Assembly (NCBI GenBank): GCA_035541415.1
Contig: DATKNI010000005.1
Location: forward strand, 1-45,622
Source: JAKAGE01 sp035541415
Lineage (GTDB): Bacteria > Patescibacteriota > Minisyncoccia > UBA6257 > 2-01-FULL-56-20
Direction of reading: 5' to 3'
Length of the DNA: 45,622 nt
Made by a program: the position numbers and the translations under genes. Positions 13,434-20,655 of the stretch are shown here, in pieces. Below the pieces are notes generated by a model. It saw only the letters and a list, made by a program, of their open reading frames with translations. It searched no databases and was not told the origin of the DNA. Every line of letters begins with the position of its first letter. The stretch's first letter is position 1.

Positions 13434-15668
13434 TTACTGCGCCGCAACCTTCTCCCCTGCTTCTTCCGGAGCAAGTTTGAGGGAAACAATCTTGGAACTG
13501 CCGTCTTCTGAAAGCGTGACGCCGTAGAGAATCTCGGCCGCCTCCATCGTTGCGCGGTTATGCGTCACCACGATGAATTGCGTGCGCTTCTCGAATTCGC
13601 GGAGCATCTCGCCAAAACGGCGGGCGTTGCGCTCGTCGAGCGGCGCGTCGATTTCGTCGAGGACAAGGAACGGCGGCGGACTCACCGACACCATCGCAAA
13701 AAGCGCGGCGATACCGACCAAACTGCGTTCGCCGCCGGAGAGCATGTCGAGCGACGTCGTCTTCTTGCGCGGCAGCTTCACCTCGATTTCAACGCCGCCT
13801 TCTTTTTCCATCACCATCGCCTCCTCCTCTTCTTTATCCTTCTCGGCTTTTGCGTGTTCCGCGGCGGTTTCCGGGGCGCCCTCATCCTCTTCTTCTATCT
13901 TTTCTTTTGGCTTCAGGACCTTGAGGCGCGCCGATCCCCCGCCGAACATGAGGCCGAAAAACTTGTCGAATTCGTCGTTAATTTTGGAAAGCGATTTTTC
14001 GAATTCGCTTTTGATCTTTTCCGAAAGGTCCATCATGAGCGACGTGAGGTCGTTCACCGCCTTCGTGAGGTCCTCCGATTCTTTTTGCAAAAACTGATAG
14101 CGGGTTTCCGTGTCGGTCGCTTCTTTCATGAGCGCTTCATCCACTTCGCCGATGCTCGCAAGATCACCGCGCAGCCGGAAGATCCGGCGTTCCATGTCTC
14201 CAAAATCCATGCCGTTCGCCGGCGGCAGCGGCACATCACGGAACTCTTCGGCGCGCCGGCCGGCCTGCTCGAGCTGGTGCAAAACTTCTTCGCGGCGCAA
14301 ATCGACGCGCTCTTTTTGGAGTAAAAATTCGCGGTTCACTTTTTCCCATTCGTCGAGATGATTCTGCGCAACCTGCACATCGGCGACGGCTGCTTTGAAA
14401 TTCTTGTAAAATTCTTCCTGCCCGACTTCGAGCGATTTTTCCTTGTCGCGCAGGGCGCCGATATTCCTTTCGAGCTCCTGGAGGTCTTCGGCCGTTTTTT
14501 CGAGGTCGCGCCGCAGGCCGTCCGGGATCGGTCCTTGCGACGCCGGCCGGTCTTCGTGCTCTTCGAGAGCAAAACGGATTTCTTCGAGCACCGTTTCGAT
14601 CGCGGCTTGCACGCCAAGCGGTTCTTCGCCCAACGCCTCTTCGAGTTCCGACTTTATTTTTTGCAAAACATCAACGAGGTGTTCCGCCGATCGGTCGCCT
14701 TTCGCGCCGCCCGTCTTGCGCGCCATTTCGATCTGCGCTTCGACGCGGCCGAGGTCTTTCTGAAGGTCGCTCTTTGATTCGATGAGCTTCCTGATTTCTT
14801 CTTTAACCTTTTGGAGCTCTTTGCGCTCTTCGGGCTGGCTCGCCTCAATCGCCGCCTGGCGCGTCATTGCGGCTTTCTTTTCTTTTTCGAGATGCTCGTA
14901 TTGCTTTTTGTGCTCGGCAAGTTCTTTTTCGATCGCGCCGATCTTCGCGTGAAGCTCATGAAGCTGGGACCCGAAGAATTGGCTCTCGAGCAATTTGAGC
15001 TCCTCTTCGAGGGCGCCGCGGCGCTCCCATCGGCCGGTTTGGCGCTTGAGCGAACGGAGGTGCGGCAGAATCTCCTCAATAAGCGCGGTGACTTTGTCCA
15101 GATTTATTTTCGAATTTTTTAATCTTCGCTCGGCGTCGGCTTTCTTGAGCTGGTATTCGCGAAGGCCGAGGATTTCCTCGATCATCTCGCGTCGCTCAAG
15201 CGGCGTTGAACGGATAAAGAGGTCGCTGTCGCCCTGGCCGATGATGATGAGGCCGCGGCTGCCCAAGCGCGCCTTGGCGAAAAAATCGATGAGATCGCGG
15301 AGCAGGATTTCCGATTTATTCAAATAGTATTTGCTCTGTCCGTCGCGGCGGATTTCGCGCGTCACAACGACTTCTTCGTAGTCGACCGGAAAGAATTTGT
15401 TTTTATTTTCAAAATGGAGGCTTGCGCTCGCCATGCCGACGCGCGGGCGTTTTACCGTTCCCGAAAAAATGAGGTCTTCCACTTTTGCGCCGCGGAGGTT
15501 CTTGGCGTCGCGTTCGCCGAGAAGCCAGCGGATGGCGTCGACGATATTCGACTTGCCGCTGCCGTTCGGACCGACGACGGCGACGATGCCGGCCGGAAAC
15601 TCAAGGACGGTCTTCCCGGCGAATGATTTGAACCCGTTCAGTTCGAGGCGCTTCAAAAAATGAGTCAT
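13434..15668 (-). CDS. smc: SMC-family chromosome segregation ATPase, short, apparently without hinge
   Basis: The N-terminal ATPase half has Walker A GPNGSGKS (residues 33-40) and FKSFAGKT. The C-terminal half has signature LSGGERSL (643-650) and Walker B FLVLDEIDAPLD (DE at 671-672), followed by the VVTHNRATME switch. These make it an SMC-family head that should act in DNA loop formation and segregation. At 744 aa it is far shorter than usual SMC (about 1150-1200). The middle is coiled-coil interrupted only by a short GPIPDG linker near 380, and no hinge domain is seen. An acidic insertion (about 590-635) precedes the signature. It is the last gene of the operon, 2 bp after rnc. Confidence 0.88.
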   Translation of the reverse strand: MTHFLKRLELNGFKSFAGKTVLEFPAGIVAVVGPNGSGKSNIVDAIRWLLGERDAKNLRGAKVEDLIFSGTVKRPRVGMASASLHFENKNKFFPVDYEEVVVTREIRRDGQSKYYLNKSEILLRDLIDFFAKARLGSRGLIIIGQGDSDLFIRSTPLERREMIEEILGLREYQLKKADAERRLKNSKINLDKVTALIEEILPHLRSLKRQTGRWERRGALEEELKLLESQFFGSQLHELHAKIGAIEKELAEHKKQYEHLEKEKKAAMTRQAAIEASQPEERKELQKVKEEIRKLIESKSDLQKDLGRVEAQIEMARKTGGAKGDRSAEHLVDVLQKIKSELEEALGEEPLGVQAAIETVLEEIRFALEEHEDRPASQGPIPDGLRRDLEKTAEDLQELERNIGALRDKEKSLEVGQEEFYKNFKAAVADVQVAQNHLDEWEKVNREFLLQKERVDLRREEVLHQLEQAGRRAEEFRDVPLPPANGMDFGDMERRIFRLRGDLASIGEVDEALMKEATDTETRYQFLQKESEDLTKAVNDLTSLMMDLSEKIKSEFEKSLSKINDEFDKFFGLMFGGGSARLKVLKPKEKIEEEDEGAPETAAEHAKAEKDKEEEEAMVMEKEGGVEIEVKLPRKKTTSLDMLSGGERSLVGIAALFAMVSVSPPPFLVLDEIDAPLDERNARRFGEMLREFEKRTQFIVVTHNRATMEAAEILYGVTLSEDGSSKIVSLKLAPEEAGEKVAAQ

Positions 15669-15670
15669 GG

Positions 15671-16378
15671 CTATTGGCGGGATTTCTTGAGCGCATTTTT
15701 GGCCGCTTCGGTTTCTGCCTCCTGCTTGGAGGAGCCTTCGCCTTTTGCGATAAGCTTGTCGCCGAAGAATACGCCCATCGTGAACACGCGCTTGTGCGCG
15801 GGGCCGCTCTCGCCAAGAACGTTGTAGGTCGGCGTGATCTTCATTTTTTCCTGCACGAGTTCCTGGAGCTCGCTCTTCGAATCGCGGTAGCTCTTCGTCT
15901 TCAAAACATCATCCAGATGGTTCATGACGAATTTCTTCACGAACGGCCGGACGGCATCCATATTCTGGTCGAGATAGATCGCGCCGATCAGCGCTTCCAT
16001 GGCGTTCGCCAAAATAACTTCGCGCGCCTTGCCGGTGTCTTTCTTTTCGCCGCGCGACAGGAGGATGTAATCCTGGAGGCCGATCTGCTCGGCGATCTTT
16101 GCAAGGATCTGGTAATTCACGAGCGCCGCGCGCAAAACGGTGAGCTGGCCTTCGGGCCGCTCCGGAAATTTGTGGAATAATTCTTCGGAAACAATCAGTT
16201 CCAAAACGGCGTCGCCCAAATATTCCATCCGCTCGTTGTGCGGCAGGCGCCACTTGGGATATTCATTTAAATACGACCGGTGCGTGAGCGCTTCGGTCAA
16301 TAAGTCTTCGTTTTTGAATGTTACGCCGATGGTTTTTGCGAGAGCTTCCCCCGCAGTCATGGCAAGATTCTTATGCAT
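15671..16378 (-). CDS. rnc: Ribonuclease III
   Basis: RNase III cleaves double-stranded RNA, including rRNA precursors. The catalytic signature is ERMEYLGDAVLELIV, and the second acidic cluster is in ANAMEALIGAIYLD. A C-terminal dsRNA-binding domain begins at DSKSELQELVQEK and ends KQEAETEAAKNAL. I chose the ATG at 16378 (MHKNLAMT), giving 235 aa, because the longer frame would reach far into nusB; a later ATG at 16360 is also possible. The chosen ATG overlaps the nusB stop codon by 8 bp, suggesting translational coupling. Confidence 0.95.
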   Translation of the reverse strand: MHKNLAMTAGEALAKTIGVTFKNEDLLTEALTHRSYLNEYPKWRLPHNERMEYLGDAVLELIVSEELFHKFPERPEGQLTVLRAALVNYQILAKIAEQIGLQDYILLSRGEKKDTGKAREVILANAMEALIGAIYLDQNMDAVRPFVKKFVMNHLDDVLKTKSYRDSKSELQELVQEKMKITPTYNVLGESGPAHKRVFTMGVFFGDKLIAKGEGSSKQEAETEAAKNALKKSRQ

Positions 16379-16844
16379 GTTCCTTTGGCTTCGCCGCAGG
16401 AGCTTCCCCGGTCTCCGCAAGCTTCTTTTCGTTCACTTCGCGATAGATGGTTCCCAAGACGCCGTTCACAAAGCGCGCGGCGTTCGGACCGCCGTAATTT
16501 TTGGCGAGTTCGATCGCTTCGTTGATGGCGACTTTCGGCGGGACTTCGTCCGGATCGGCGTAGAGCAATTCGTAGAGGCCGATGCGCAGAATGTTGCGGT
16601 CGATGATCGCAATTTTTTCGAGCGGCCATTCGGGCGCCGCTTTGCGGATGATGTTGTCGATGTCGCGGAGATGTTCGGCGACGCCGTGGAGAATGCGCCA
16701 CGCAAAGTCGGGCTCATCAACGCCCGGCGCAAATTCAGCCATATTCCTTTCGAGGATCTCGGTTATATCCTTTTTCTGCTTATAAAAATCCCACTCGTAT
16801 AGTGATTGGAGTACTACTGTTCTGATGAGGTGGCGGGTTGCCAT
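16371..16844 (-). CDS. nusB: Transcription antitermination factor NusB
   Basis: The 157-aa all-helical protein has the NusB hallmarks RTVVLQSLYEWDF at the N-terminus, IIDRNILRIGLYELL in the middle and INEAIELAKNYG...FVNGVLG near the end. NusB with NusE binds boxA RNA and supports rRNA antitermination. It begins 36 bp after rpmF and overlaps rnc by 8 bp. The C-terminal tail is Ala/Lys/Pro-rich. No Shine-Dalgarno site is seen. Confidence 0.95.
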   Translation of the reverse strand: MATRHLIRTVVLQSLYEWDFYKQKKDITEILERNMAEFAPGVDEPDFAWRILHGVAEHLRDIDNIIRKAAPEWPLEKIAIIDRNILRIGLYELLYADPDEVPPKVAINEAIELAKNYGGPNAARFVNGVLGTIYREVNEKKLAETGEAPAAKPKEHA

Positions 16845-16880
16845 GGGAAAAGAGCTAAAGGACCAAAAAACCGACGAAAG

Positions 16881-17033
16881 CTATTTTTTGCCGCATTGTG
16901 GGCATGCGCGGTGCGCGAGTTTGGGCGCTCCGCAGTTTTTGCAGACATACAACCGCTGCTTCTTCATAGCCAAATGCGACCGACGACGGCCGGTCTTGCC
17001 TTTGGAATGATGTTTGAGGGGTACGCCTCCCAT
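16881..17033 (-). CDS. rpmF: 50S ribosomal protein bL32
   Basis: This 50-aa gene reads MGGVPLKHHSKGKTGRRRSH at its start and has the zinc-ribbon pattern CKNCG (from C31) and CPQCG near the C-terminus. That is typical of the cysteine-containing form of bL32, a large-subunit protein. The ATG at 17033 is the only good start, and the stop is TAG at 16881. It lies 18 bp downstream of rnhB and 36 bp upstream of nusB in the same operon. Confidence 0.95.
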   Translation of the reverse strand: MGGVPLKHHSKGKTGRRRSHLAMKKQRLYVCKNCGAPKLAHRACPQCGKK

Positions 17034-17051
17034 ATATCGTCATTGTACGGT

Positions 17052-17678
17052 TTAGCTCACAAAAGTCAACCGGTGTATGGGCGAAATGCCCATCACGGCA
17101 ATGGCGTTCCGGTGGAGTTTGGTGGCATATCCCTTGTGCGCCTCAAACCCGTATCCGGGATATTTTCTGGCGAGACGCACCATGCTCCGGTCGCGGGAAA
17201 CCTTGGCGATGATGGACGCGATGGCGACGGCGCGGATTTTTTCGTCTCCTTTGATGACCGTTTTTGCGTGCGGCGGCTGGATTTCTTTCCTACCAAGGTA
17301 GAGACCGCCATCGAGATACACTTTTGTTTTTGTTTTTGCTTTTGTTCTTGCTTTCGTCCCTGGCGCGGCGCGATCCGCCTCCCCGATCGCCATTGCAAGC
17401 CGCTCGTAGGCCCGCTGCGCGGCAAGATTCGCCGCCCGCGAAATATTCCGTTTTTCGATCTGGCGCGGATAGACCCACGCCAGGGCGAATTCGATATCGT
17501 TATTATTTATGAAAAAATCGAACCACGCCTCCCGCTGGGCTTTCGTGAGCTTTTTAGAATCTTTTAATGTTCCGAGGGCCCGGTTGCGGATCGGTTTTTT
17601 GACGAGCGCCGCGGCAACCACGACCGGCCCCGCAAGACATCCCCTCCCCACTTCGTCGATGCCAATCACGTTCCGCAT
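17052..17678 (-). CDS. rnhB: Ribonuclease HII
   Basis: RNase HII removes ribonucleotides and RNA primers from DNA. The N-terminal catalytic motif IGIDEVGRGCLAGPVV carries the first Asp-Glu pair, KDSKKL follows, and later acidic positions lie in YLDGG and VSRDRSM. I take the start at 17678 (MRNVIGIDEVGRG, 208 aa), 2 bp after the preceding stop codon, because the conserved core begins there. A short Lys/Thr-rich insertion (KARTKAKTKTK) before YLDGG is encoded by a 6-bp-like microsatellite. Confidence 0.93.
   Translation of the reverse strand: MRNVIGIDEVGRGCLAGPVVVAAALVKKPIRNRALGTLKDSKKLTKAQREAWFDFFINNNDIEFALAWVYPRQIEKRNISRAANLAAQRAYERLAMAIGEADRAAPGTKARTKAKTKTKVYLDGGLYLGRKEIQPPHAKTVIKGDEKIRAVAIASIIAKVSRDRSMVRLARKYPGYGFEAHKGYATKLHRNAIAVMGISPIHRLTFVS
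17322..17355 (+). repeat. Microsatellite inside rnhB
   Basis: Imperfect repeats of the unit ttttgt/ttttgc encode the KARTKAKTKTK insertion of RNase HII on the minus strand. A slippage-prone tract in an otherwise conserved gene. Confidence 0.55.
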
Positions 17679-17680
17679 GC

Positions 17681-18136
17681 CTAGAATAATCCTCCGGTCG
17701 CCTGTTGCGGCGTTATGCCCGTACCTTGCAGGATCCCGTTCAGCTGATTCACATAATTCTGGACGAGGGCATATGAGAGCCATACCGTGATGAGGGTTGA
17801 AGCGATGGTAAGAAGGATGGCGATCATGCCGATCCGCTGCGCTTTCGGATCCTCGCTTTTGAAATATTTAATGCCCGGCCACAATCCGAGCGGCGGCAAA
17901 AACACGCTCACGCCGTACATCCAAATCATGGTGAATGTTGACGTTGAAAGCGGCTTCGCGTTGAGCGACTTGCCGCAGTTCGGACAAAACGTGTAATACT
18001 TTGGTACGGCCGATCCGCACGTGGCGCACACGGTAATCAAATCTGCCGGCATCGGCTGATTCACCCCGGGCGCAATATTCGCGTTGGCGACGGGAGGCGC
18101 CGGCGGCTTGGGGGGCTGCTGCGGTTCTTGATCCAT
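17681..18136 (-). CDS. Zinc-ribbon membrane protein, function unknown
   Basis: The 151-aa protein has a Pro-rich N-terminus, a zinc ribbon CATCG...CPNCG (about 38-55) and two membrane helices: one near 68-90 (MIWMYGVSVFLPPLGLWPGI), the other near 103-125. Such small zinc-ribbon membrane proteins are common in Patescibacteria, but the function is not known. I chose the third of three closely spaced in-frame ATGs (18136), because the -10 element TAGAAT overlaps the first and would place the transcription start on the third. It is the first gene of the operon leading to rnhB, rpmF, nusB, rnc and smc. Confidence 0.75.
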   Translation of the reverse strand: MDQEPQQPPKPPAPPVANANIAPGVNQPMPADLITVCATCGSAVPKYYTFCPNCGKSLNAKPLSTSTFTMIWMYGVSVFLPPLGLWPGIKYFKSEDPKAQRIGMIAILLTIASTLITVWLSYALVQNYVNQLNGILQGTGITPQQATGGLF

Positions 18137-18143
18137 ATTCATC

Positions 18144-18172
18144 ATTCTATACCGCTTTGGAGTTGATGAAAA
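18144..18172 (-). promoter_or_regulatory. Promoter of the zinc-ribbon to smc operon
   Basis: On the minus strand TTTTCA (18172-18167), a 17-nt spacer and TAGAAT (18149-18144). The start would fall on or beside the ATG at 18136, giving a leaderless mRNA. It overlaps the divergent tRNA-Lys promoter. Confidence 0.55.
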
Positions 18173-18191
18173 TGCCGATTTATTTTATTAT
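18163..18191 (+). promoter_or_regulatory. Promoter of tRNA-Lys(TTT)
   Basis: TTGATG (18163-18168), a 17-nt spacer and TATTAT (18186-18191). The predicted start is a few bases before the tRNA at 18206. Confidence 0.55.
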
Positions 18192-18205
18192 AGAGGACGA
18201 CCGAA

Positions 18206-18278
18206 GCCCCTATAGCTCAGGTGGTAGAGCAGCTCCCTTTTAAGGAGACGGTCCCAGGTTCGAATCCTGGTGGGGGCA
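18206..18278 (+). tRNA. tRNA-Lys (anticodon TTT)
   Basis: A 73-nt cloverleaf with acceptor GCCCCTA/TGGGGGC plus A73 and D stem GCTC/GAGC. The anticodon loop is CTTTTAA (anticodon TTT), and the T arm is CCAGG-TTCGAAT-CCTGG. The anticodon stem has four canonical pairs plus a G-A at its base. CCA is not encoded. Confidence 0.95.
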
Positions 18279-18346
18279 CACGCAAAAAACACGCACGCCT
18301 TGTGCTCTTGTTAAATTTTCATTAAAATAGTTTTGCCATTTATTTT

Positions 18347-18419
18347 GCCCCTATAGCTCAATTGGCAGAGCAGCTCCCTCTTAAGGAGACGGTTCCAGGT
18401 TCAAGTCCTGGTGGGGGCA
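18347..18419 (+). tRNA. tRNA-Lys (anticodon CTT)
   Basis: A 73-nt paralogue of the upstream tRNA-Lys with anticodon loop CTCTTAA (anticodon CTT) and T arm CCAGG-TTCAAGT-CCTGG. Its 3' end overlaps, in antisense, the end of a serine-recombinase remnant, so it is the probable integration target of the element that follows. Confidence 0.95.
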
Positions 18420-18699
18420 CCAAATTTGTCTTGCTACGCTTCGATTGCCCAAGAAGTGAGAAAAGACTACTCATATCAGCGGTTCCAATTCTTCCGACGA
18501 CAAAACCAGTCGGCAGAACTAATTGTTGGAACCGTCTTTGCAGTTCGGGTGGCAAAGCACTCCACGTTCCGGCGAGATCGAGAAGCGGCTCCGTAATGGC
18601 AGCGATATCCGCAACCAACTCTTCCTCGTTCGCGAGGGTGCTTAGCGGCGAGCCTTCGAGTTCATTTTGGCGCTGCGAAATAATGGCCCGATGGGGGCA
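18358..18699 (-). pseudogene. C-terminal remnant of a serine recombinase ending in tRNA-Lys
   Basis: An open frame of 113 residues follows a stop at 18700 and has no normal start upstream. Its sequence (LPPELQRRFQQLVLPTGF, then IGTADMSSLFSLL) fits the C-terminal end of the large serine recombinases found in CPR genomes. The last residues (LVPPPGLEPGTVSLRG) are read from the antisense strand of tRNA-Lys(CTT). Recombinases integrated at this tRNA commonly end this way. The catalytic and recombinase domains are missing, so it is a decayed integrase gene. The family call is from pattern memory and is moderately sure. Confidence 0.65.
18412..18420 (+). mobile_element. Left att-like repeat at the tRNA-Lys 3' end
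   Basis: TGGGGGCAC at the 3' end of tRNA-Lys(CTT) recurs at 20131-20139. The two copies bracket the recombinase remnant and the excisionase-like gene, as the ends of an integrated element would. Confidence 0.45.
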
Positions 18700-18995
18700 T
18701 CATAAGCCATTAGTCGCCGCACCTCCTTTCGCAATAGTTTGGAACTCGCAAGCGTGGCGAATCGTACCCTGACCCGGGAGTCCAATCGTACTTTCCGACT
18801 GAGGCACTGCGGAACGAGGACAAGGGACGAATACTCGTCGGTATACGGGAACCTTGCGCCATGGCCGTAAAACCAGTACTACCAGCCGATGCGCGCCAAT
18901 TGGCACAGCTTAGTTTGGGTTGGATAGGAAACATAATACCAACCTAAAAAACCTCTTGTTCGGGGAAGGAAAATCGGGCATATATTACTCCACCT
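18700..18995. other. Non-coding stretch inside the integrated relic
   Basis: No convincing gene is seen on either strand here. ATGGGGGCAT at 18691-18700 is a near match to the att-like TGGGGGCAC. Weak promoter-like elements TTGTTC (18956-18961) and TATATT (18981-18986), 19 nt apart, could drive the structured leader that follows. Confidence 0.4.
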
Positions 18996-19083
18996 CTACC
19001 CGAAAGGGTAGGGGTTTCACTGCCACGTTCGCTGCTTGCAGAGGAACGCGGTAGCGCTTCTCTGGATCTGCCCGTAAGGGCGG
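18994..19083 (+). ncRNA. Structured leader of the excisionase-like gene
   Basis: Three stable hairpins occur in a row. The first is CTACCC-GAAA-GGGTAG (18996-19011, GNRA loop, extended by CC/GG). The second is a long stem built from CTGCC, CGTTC and CTGC against GCAG, GAACG and GGTAG (19020-19054). The third is CTGCCC-GTAA-GGGCGG (19068-19083, GNRA loop). They end 13 nt before the Shine-Dalgarno site of the HTH gene. A cis-regulatory RNA is likely, but no known riboswitch class is recognised. Confidence 0.55.
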
Positions 19084-19107
19084 AGGAATTCAACGTAGGA
19101 GCTGCAT

Positions 19108-19365
19108 ATGCTTCTTCTGGATTCCGTAATTCCCGAGAAGTGGTACAGGGTGTCTGAGACGGCGGATATTCTCGGCTGGTCGCATGACATGGTTGAACGC
19201 TGGATTGAAAAGGGGCTGCTTCAGGCATTTGTTATTGACTGCCGGAGCGACCTTCGTCCCAGGATCTACCGTGGCAAGCGTGTCCAGGGGTGCGAGATCA
19301 TCCGATTCGTTCGAGCACACCTCACCATCTTGAAACCGAGGTCTCCTCGGTTCCGGATGATGTAA
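19108..19365 (+). CDS. Excisionase-like MerR-type HTH DNA-binding protein
   Basis: The 85-aa protein contains a winged-helix DNA-binding motif of the excisionase/MerR kind (WYRVSETADILGWSHDMVER, then WIEKGLLQAF), followed by a basic segment with RIYRGKRVQGCEIIRFV. Such small proteins direct excision or regulate mobile elements. The start is supported by TAGGAG 6 nt before the ATG. It is preceded by a structured leader and followed by a GC-rich hairpin. With the recombinase remnant and the att-like repeats it supports an integrated-element origin. The family call is by motif; the role is inferred from context. Confidence 0.7.
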   Translation: MLLLDSVIPEKWYRVSETADILGWSHDMVERWIEKGLLQAFVIDCRSDLRPRIYRGKRVQGCEIIRFVRAHLTILKPRSPRFRMM

Positions 19366-19368
19366 AAC

Positions 19369-19396
19369 GAAGCGGGGGGCGCGAGCCTCCCGCTTC
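19369..19396 (+). terminator. GC-rich hairpin after the HTH gene
   Basis: GAAGCGGG (19369-19376) pairs with CCCGCTTC (19389-19396). The T run is poor, so termination may depend on the next hairpin. Confidence 0.4.
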
Positions 19397-19409
19397 CAGT
19401 TCTGACAAG

Positions 19410-19438
19410 AAAATGGCTTCACTTTATGAAGCCATTTT
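19410..19438. terminator. Bidirectional intrinsic terminator
   Basis: AAAATGGCTTC and GAAGCCATTTT form an 11-bp stem with a 7-nt loop. It serves the plus-strand HTH gene and the convergent gene whose stop codon lies inside the hairpin. Confidence 0.75.
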
Positions 19439-19759
19439 GTCTACCTTGTCCTTCAAATCTTCTTTGCGCTTCCGCCAGTGCTCAACCAAGATATTTATTC
19501 CTTTTGGATCATCTGTCGTGTACGACTCTGCTTCTGCTTCGGGTGGTCGTACCGGGCGAATCGATAAATGGCCGTCCTTTGTTTCGCAGATAAAAACATC
19601 GGGTCCCCATTCCCGTTTTGCATAGTCGATGTATTGTTGAGCTATGTCTTCTGGACTCTGGTCAAAATCTATACGGTGTCTTTTGGCTTCTTCCTGATCC
19701 AGAACATCCATTTCTCTTTTGATGGACGGCATTTCCTCCTTTCTGCCGAAGATACTCAT
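19424..19759 (-). CDS. Hypothetical protein, charged, 111 aa
   Basis: No family is recognised. The protein is highly charged and soluble. It starts MSIFGRKEEMPSIKREMDVL, has a predicted helix SPEDIAQQYIDYAKREWG, a strand pair around DVFICETKDGHLSIRPV, and a Lys/Asp-rich C-terminal helix. A canonical promoter (TTGACA, 16 nt, TAATGT) ends 6 nt before the ATG, so the mRNA should be leaderless. It lies within the relic element between the HTH gene and a right-hand att-like repeat, and may belong to the element or to the host. Confidence 0.7.
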   Translation of the reverse strand: MSIFGRKEEMPSIKREMDVLDQEEAKRHRIDFDQSPEDIAQQYIDYAKREWGPDVFICETKDGHLSIRPVRPPEAEAESYTTDDPKGINILVEHWRKRKEDLKDKVDKMAS

Positions 19760-19765
19760 GTATTT

Positions 19766-19793
19766 ACATTAGCAAGGTAGTATTTCTTGTCAA
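19766..19793 (-). promoter_or_regulatory. Promoter of the 111-aa hypothetical gene
   Basis: On the minus strand TTGACA (19793-19788), a 16-nt spacer, TAATGT (19771-19766), then 6 nt to the ATG. Confidence 0.6.
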
Positions 19794-19958
19794 GAAAGGC
19801 AGGGGTTAGCTATCCAGCATGAACCGAAAACTGGACGAGCTCCTCGTAATGCTCCCGAACGACCCGGCCAACTGTGAAAGCCACCCCTTTATCAGGATGC
19901 TTGGACCACTGCCGTACATCGAGGCCTTTGCGGGAGGCGCGCAGGTTCTTTTTCGCCA

Positions 19959-19984
19959 AAAGCCCGACAATGATGTCGGGCTTT
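19959..19984. terminator. Bidirectional terminator-like hairpin
   Basis: AAAGCCCGACA and TGTCGGGCTTT form an 11-bp stem with a 4-nt loop. On the minus strand it follows the stop codon of the short frame 19996-20139. Confidence 0.7.
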
Positions 19985-19995
19985 ATTTTGGATGT

Positions 19996-20139
19996 TCAGC
20001 TTTCCATCCCGCGCAACACGAACCACGGATTCTCCAGCGGATTTGGTAGTTTAGGTTCCTTCGGCTTCTTCCGAAAGATCCGAGCAAACGCGTTGATCTC
20101 TCTTCCGAGTAGGTTCCAATCTCTCGCCGCTGGGGGCAC
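19996..20139 (-). other. Possible 47-aa remnant frame starting in the right att-like repeat
   Basis: From a GTG inside TGGGGGCAC (20137-20139) a frame runs for 47 residues (basic, with KKPKEPKLPNPLENPW) to TGA at 19996. The same frame then stays open for a further 60 codons to 19810, with protein-like sequence (GLDVRQWSKHPDKGVAFTVG). It could be a decayed gene interrupted by a stop. No family is recognised. Confidence 0.3.
20131..20139 (+). mobile_element. Right att-like repeat
   Basis: TGGGGGCAC(A) repeats the 3' terminus of the tRNA-Lys genes (18271 and 18412). It lies 18 bp before the pilin stop codon and may mark the right end of the relic element. The short length makes chance a real alternative. 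Confidence 0.4.
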
Positions 20140-20156
20140 ATCGTTCGAAAATATGC

Positions 20157-20648
20157 TTACGGCGCCACATAGCCGATCATCCCCGATGAGGCGACGGTGA
20201 TCGTTGAGCTCACGGTCGGAGACGAGGTCAATGACAATTTGATCGTGGTTGAATTTGATGCCGCGCCGGATACGAGCGAAAAAATAATGTCGGTTGTCGT
20301 GCCGACGGCAAGCGTGGACGAGACGATGCTCACGCTCGCCGGCAAGCGATGATAATCCTTTACGGTTCCCGACGCATAGGAGGATCCGACGAACTCGGAA
20401 TAAAAGGGCGGGGTTGTTGTTGTGTTGCCGATGCGCACTCCCCAGGTGGTTCCCTGTGAACCGGCTGCGGCCTGCTGTTGGGCCTCGCTCAAATCGGCGA
20501 CGAGCTCCCGCGTGACGTTGCGAAGGTCGGAATAGCGGTTGGCGCTCAAGAGCATCGGCACGGCGATGACCGTGATAAGCGCCATCACGGAAACGGTGAT
20601 GATGACCTCGATGAGGGAAAAGCCCTGGCGGCGGGTGCTGGAACGCAT
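20157..20648 (-). CDS. Type IV pilin-like (pseudopilin) protein
   Basis: The 163-aa protein has a classic prepilin N-terminus: a short basic leader MRSSTRRQG, then the cleavage and methylation site G/FSLIEVIITVSVMALITV with Glu5, then a soluble Ser/Thr-rich domain. It resembles GspH/FimT-type minor pilins and should be processed by a prepilin peptidase and assembled in a type IV pilus. I chose the ATG at 20648 because the leader starts there. TATACT lies 7 nt before it, so the mRNA may be leaderless. No other pilus genes are in the window. Confidence 0.85.
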   Translation of the reverse strand: MRSSTRRQGFSLIEVIITVSVMALITVIAVPMLLSANRYSDLRNVTRELVADLSEAQQQAAAGSQGTTWGVRIGNTTTTPPFYSEFVGSSYASGTVKDYHRLPASVSIVSSTLAVGTTTDIIFSLVSGAASNSTTIKLSLTSSPTVSSTITVASSGMIGYVAP

Positions 20649-20655
20649 ATCTTTC

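Noticed and set aside
13560..14324. Plus-strand frame opposite smc
   Set aside because: Antisense shadow of the SMC head and coiled coil, with no independent start signal or motif.
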